Below are positions 62,374 to 64,000 of a stretch of DNA of 64,000 nucleotides, in pieces (position 1 is the first letter of the stretch; each line of letters opens with the position of its first letter). The notes under the pieces are model-generated. The model searched no databases, was not told where the DNA came from, and was given only the letters and a program-made list of their open reading frames with translations. This stretch comes from Streptomyces sp. 3214.6 (lineage in GTDB: Bacteria; Actinomycetota; Actinomycetes; Streptomycetales; Streptomycetaceae). The stretch is taken from the NCBI RefSeq assembly GCF_900129855.1, contig NZ_LT670819.1:3968001-4032000 (forward strand). Direction: 5' to 3'. Position numbers and translations under genes: made by a program.

Positions 62374-63651
62374 ATGAGCACGGCTTCCAAGGACACGGCG
62401 ACGGGCTCCGCCGTGCCCGGCGGGCGAGAGGAGCGGCTCTCGAGGCTCCGCCGCCTCACGCTGCCGGACGGGGTACGACCGTACCTCGCCCCGCTGCTCC
62501 TCTACGGCACGATGAAGCTCGTCGGGCTGACCGTGTTCGCCTGGCTCCTGGAGTGGGCCGGCGAGTACCAGAAGAAGAACCCGCGCTTCGGCGGCGGCGC
62601 CCACTGGTGGGACGTCCTCGCCACCTGGGACGGCTGGTGGTACCTCCAGGTCGCCGAGAAGGGCTACGACCCCAAGCCGCTCCAACGGCTCGATCCGGGC
62701 GGCCTGTTCACGGTCAAGCAGGACTCGGTCGCCTTTTTCCCGCTCTACCCGGGCCTGATCCGAGGCGTGTCCGAGATCACAGGACTGGGCCTCTACGGTT
62801 CCGGGATCCTCGTGTCGGTCCTGGCCTCCTTCCTCGCCGCCGCCGGCATCTACGCCGTCGTCTCGACGCTCGCCGGGGTGCGGGCGGGCACCATCGCGGC
62901 CGGGCTGTGGGCGGTGGCGCCCGGCGCGGGCGTGGAGTGGGCGGTCTACTCGGAGTCGGTGTTCGTCGCCATAGCGGCCTGGTGCTGCTACTGCGTGATG
63001 AAGGGCCGCTGGGTGGCCGCCGGGCTCCTCGCCTTCCTCGCCGGGCTCAACCGGCCGACGTCCGCCGCGCTCATCGGCGCCGTCGGGCTGGCCGCGATCG
63101 TGACCCTCGCCCGGCGCGAGAGCAGACGCGAGCACGGGATCGCCGGTCCCGTGTACGCGATGATCGCCGCACCGCTCGGCCTGCTCACCTACATCGCCTG
63201 GGTCGGCCTCAGCATGGGCGACCTCACCGCGTACTTCACGCTCCAGCGCGAGGGGTGGGCGCACTACTTCGACTTCGGCGCCTACACCCTCGACGTGCTG
63301 CGCAACACGGCCGTCGGCCGCCACGACTACCTGTTCGCGTTCACGGTGCCCGACCTGCTGGCCGTCCAGCTCGTCCTGGCGCTGCCCTTCCTGATCGCGC
63401 TGATGCTGCGCAAGAAGCCTCCGCTGGTGCTGGTCGCGTACACGCTGGCGAGCGTGATCACCGTGCTGGGCACCCAGCAGATGTTCGGCAACACGGGCCG
63501 CTACCTGCTCCCGGCCTTCCCCCTGCTGCTGGCCCCGGCGGCGGCCCTGAGCCGGCTGAAGTGGCCGAGCCTGGCGGTGTTCTTCGCGACGGCGTCCATC
63601 GCGTCGGGCTGGTACGCGCACTACGTGATCTTCGAACTCGGCATCCCGTAG
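62374..63651 (+). CDS. Integral membrane mannosyltransferase, PIG-V-like
   Basis: 425 residues from the ATG at 62374 (CGAGGGGGGA 8 nt upstream); in-frame starts at 62245 and 62293 would lack a good site and overlap the divergent promoter region. About nine membrane helices. The loop with ATWDGWWYLQVAEKGYD and SVAFFPLYPGLIRGVSE matches the PIG-V/GPI mannosyltransferase II-like family of actinobacteria, with a catalytic Asp in WDGWWY. It probably uses polyprenyl-phosphate mannose made by a GT2 enzyme such as its neighbour. The stop is followed by a strong terminator shared with rpoC. Confidence 0.88.
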   Translation: MSTASKDTATGSAVPGGREERLSRLRRLTLPDGVRPYLAPLLLYGTMKLVGLTVFAWLLEWAGEYQKKNPRFGGGAHWWDVLATWDGWWYLQVAEKGYDPKPLQRLDPGGLFTVKQDSVAFFPLYPGLIRGVSEITGLGLYGSGILVSVLASFLAAAGIYAVVSTLAGVRAGTIAAGLWAVAPGAGVEWAVYSESVFVAIAAWCCYCVMKGRWVAAGLLAFLAGLNRPTSAALIGAVGLAAIVTLARRESRREHGIAGPVYAMIAAPLGLLTYIAWVGLSMGDLTAYFTLQREGWAHYFDFGAYTLDVLRNTAVGRHDYLFAFTVPDLLAVQLVLALPFLIALMLRKKPPLVLVAYTLASVITVLGTQQMFGNTGRYLLPAFPLLLAPAAALSRLKWPSLAVFFATASIASGWYAHYVIFELGIP

Positions 63652-63659
63652 GAACGCCG

Positions 63660-63698
63660 AAGGGCGCCCACCCCGTACGAGACGGAGTGGGCGCCCTT
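63660..63698. terminator. Bidirectional terminator, mannosyltransferase gene / rpoC
   Basis: AAGGGCGCCCAC pairs with GTGGGCGCCCTT (12 bp) around a 15-nt loop between convergent genes. Confidence 0.85.
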
Positions 63699-63710
63699 CA
63701 AACTGCTCGC

Positions 63711-64000
63711 TTACTGGTTGTACGGACCGTAGTCGTAGTCCTCCAGCGGAACGGCCTGGCCGGAGCCCGTGCCGAACGGCGAGTAGTCGATGTCGTCGTA
63801 GCCGACGGCCGAGTACATCGCGGCCTTGGCCTCCTCGGTCGGCTCGACCCGGATGTTGCGGTAGCGGGACAGACCCGTACCGGCCGGGATGAGCTTACCG
63901 ATGATGACGTTCTCCTTGAGGCCGATGAGGCTGTCGGACTTGGCGTTGATCGCCGCATCCGTCAGGACTCGGGTCGTCTCCTGGAAGGACGCCGCCGACA
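63711..64000 (-). CDS. rpoC: DNA-directed RNA polymerase beta' subunit, C-terminal 96 codons
   Basis: The gene enters from the right edge. The visible end reads [60 protein letters not shown], and ends [11 protein letters not shown]. The first three are universal RpoC segments close to the active-site cleft and clamp base; the tail is actinobacterial. The gene is on the same strand as rpsL but is separated by two other genes and a terminator. Confidence 0.97.

Overview
The window is high-GC actinobacterial chromosome and almost certainly comes from a Streptomyces. The evidence is very high third-position GC, frequent GTG starts, and Streptomyces-typical families: DUF397/DUF5753 regulators, DUF6247, large secreted RHS proteins and zinc-binding C+ forms of S14 and L36. 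The gene order rpoC / rpsL-rpsG-fusA-tuf / S10-spc-alpha ribosomal cluster / glmM / coaA / glmS / acpS / alr / tsaE-tsaB-rimI-tsaD is the conserved core-chromosome order of that genus.

Bases 1-20432 carry two large secreted RHS/YD-repeat genes pointing outward. One runs left off the window from 4827; the other is complete at 14074-20226. They flank about 10 kb of housekeeping genes: the t6A tRNA-modification genes tsaD, tsaB and tsaE with rimI, an alpha/beta hydrolase, alanine racemase, an L,D-transpeptidase, and small membrane or secreted proteins. The two RHS genes share an inverted 1182-bp block with one difference seen, inside otherwise clearly diverged sequence. The right RHS gene ends in a short hydrophobic variable tail and overlaps by 4 nt a 69-codon membrane protein gene, like a polymorphic toxin with its immunity gene. 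A 56-codon gene next to tsaE has an iron-box-like palindrome upstream.

Bases 20500-31107 hold nnrD, acpS, a TPR-like protein with an M16 peptidase, glmS, coaA, a DUF389 membrane protein and glmM. These cover cofactor, cell-wall precursor and fatty-acid carrier functions.

Bases 31359-51100 are almost entirely translation genes on the minus strand. In transcription order (right to left) they are the S10 genes (rpsJ to rpsQ), spc genes (rplN to rplO), secY-adk-map-infA-rpmJ, alpha genes (rpsM-rpsK-rpoA-rplQ), truA, and rplM-rpsI. Strong hairpins lie at the S10/spc junction, after rplO, after rplQ and after rpsI, and suggest how the cluster divides into transcripts.

Bases 51509-56447 form an accessory island between rpsJ and tuf. 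It has an unrecognised membrane protein, a WhiJ-like cassette (DUF397, HTH-DUF5753, divergent anti-sigma-type ATPase), a winged-helix protein with a C-terminal zinc ribbon, a DUF6247 pair resembling toxin-antitoxin genes, and a Uma2-type nuclease.

Bases 56595-64000 carry the str operon (rpsL-rpsG-fusA-tuf), a GT2 glycosyltransferase divergent from a PIG-V-like mannosyltransferase, and the 3' end of rpoC. An identical 25-bp hairpin-forming motif lies in the 5' leaders of both rpsJ and rpsL and may link the two large translation operons.
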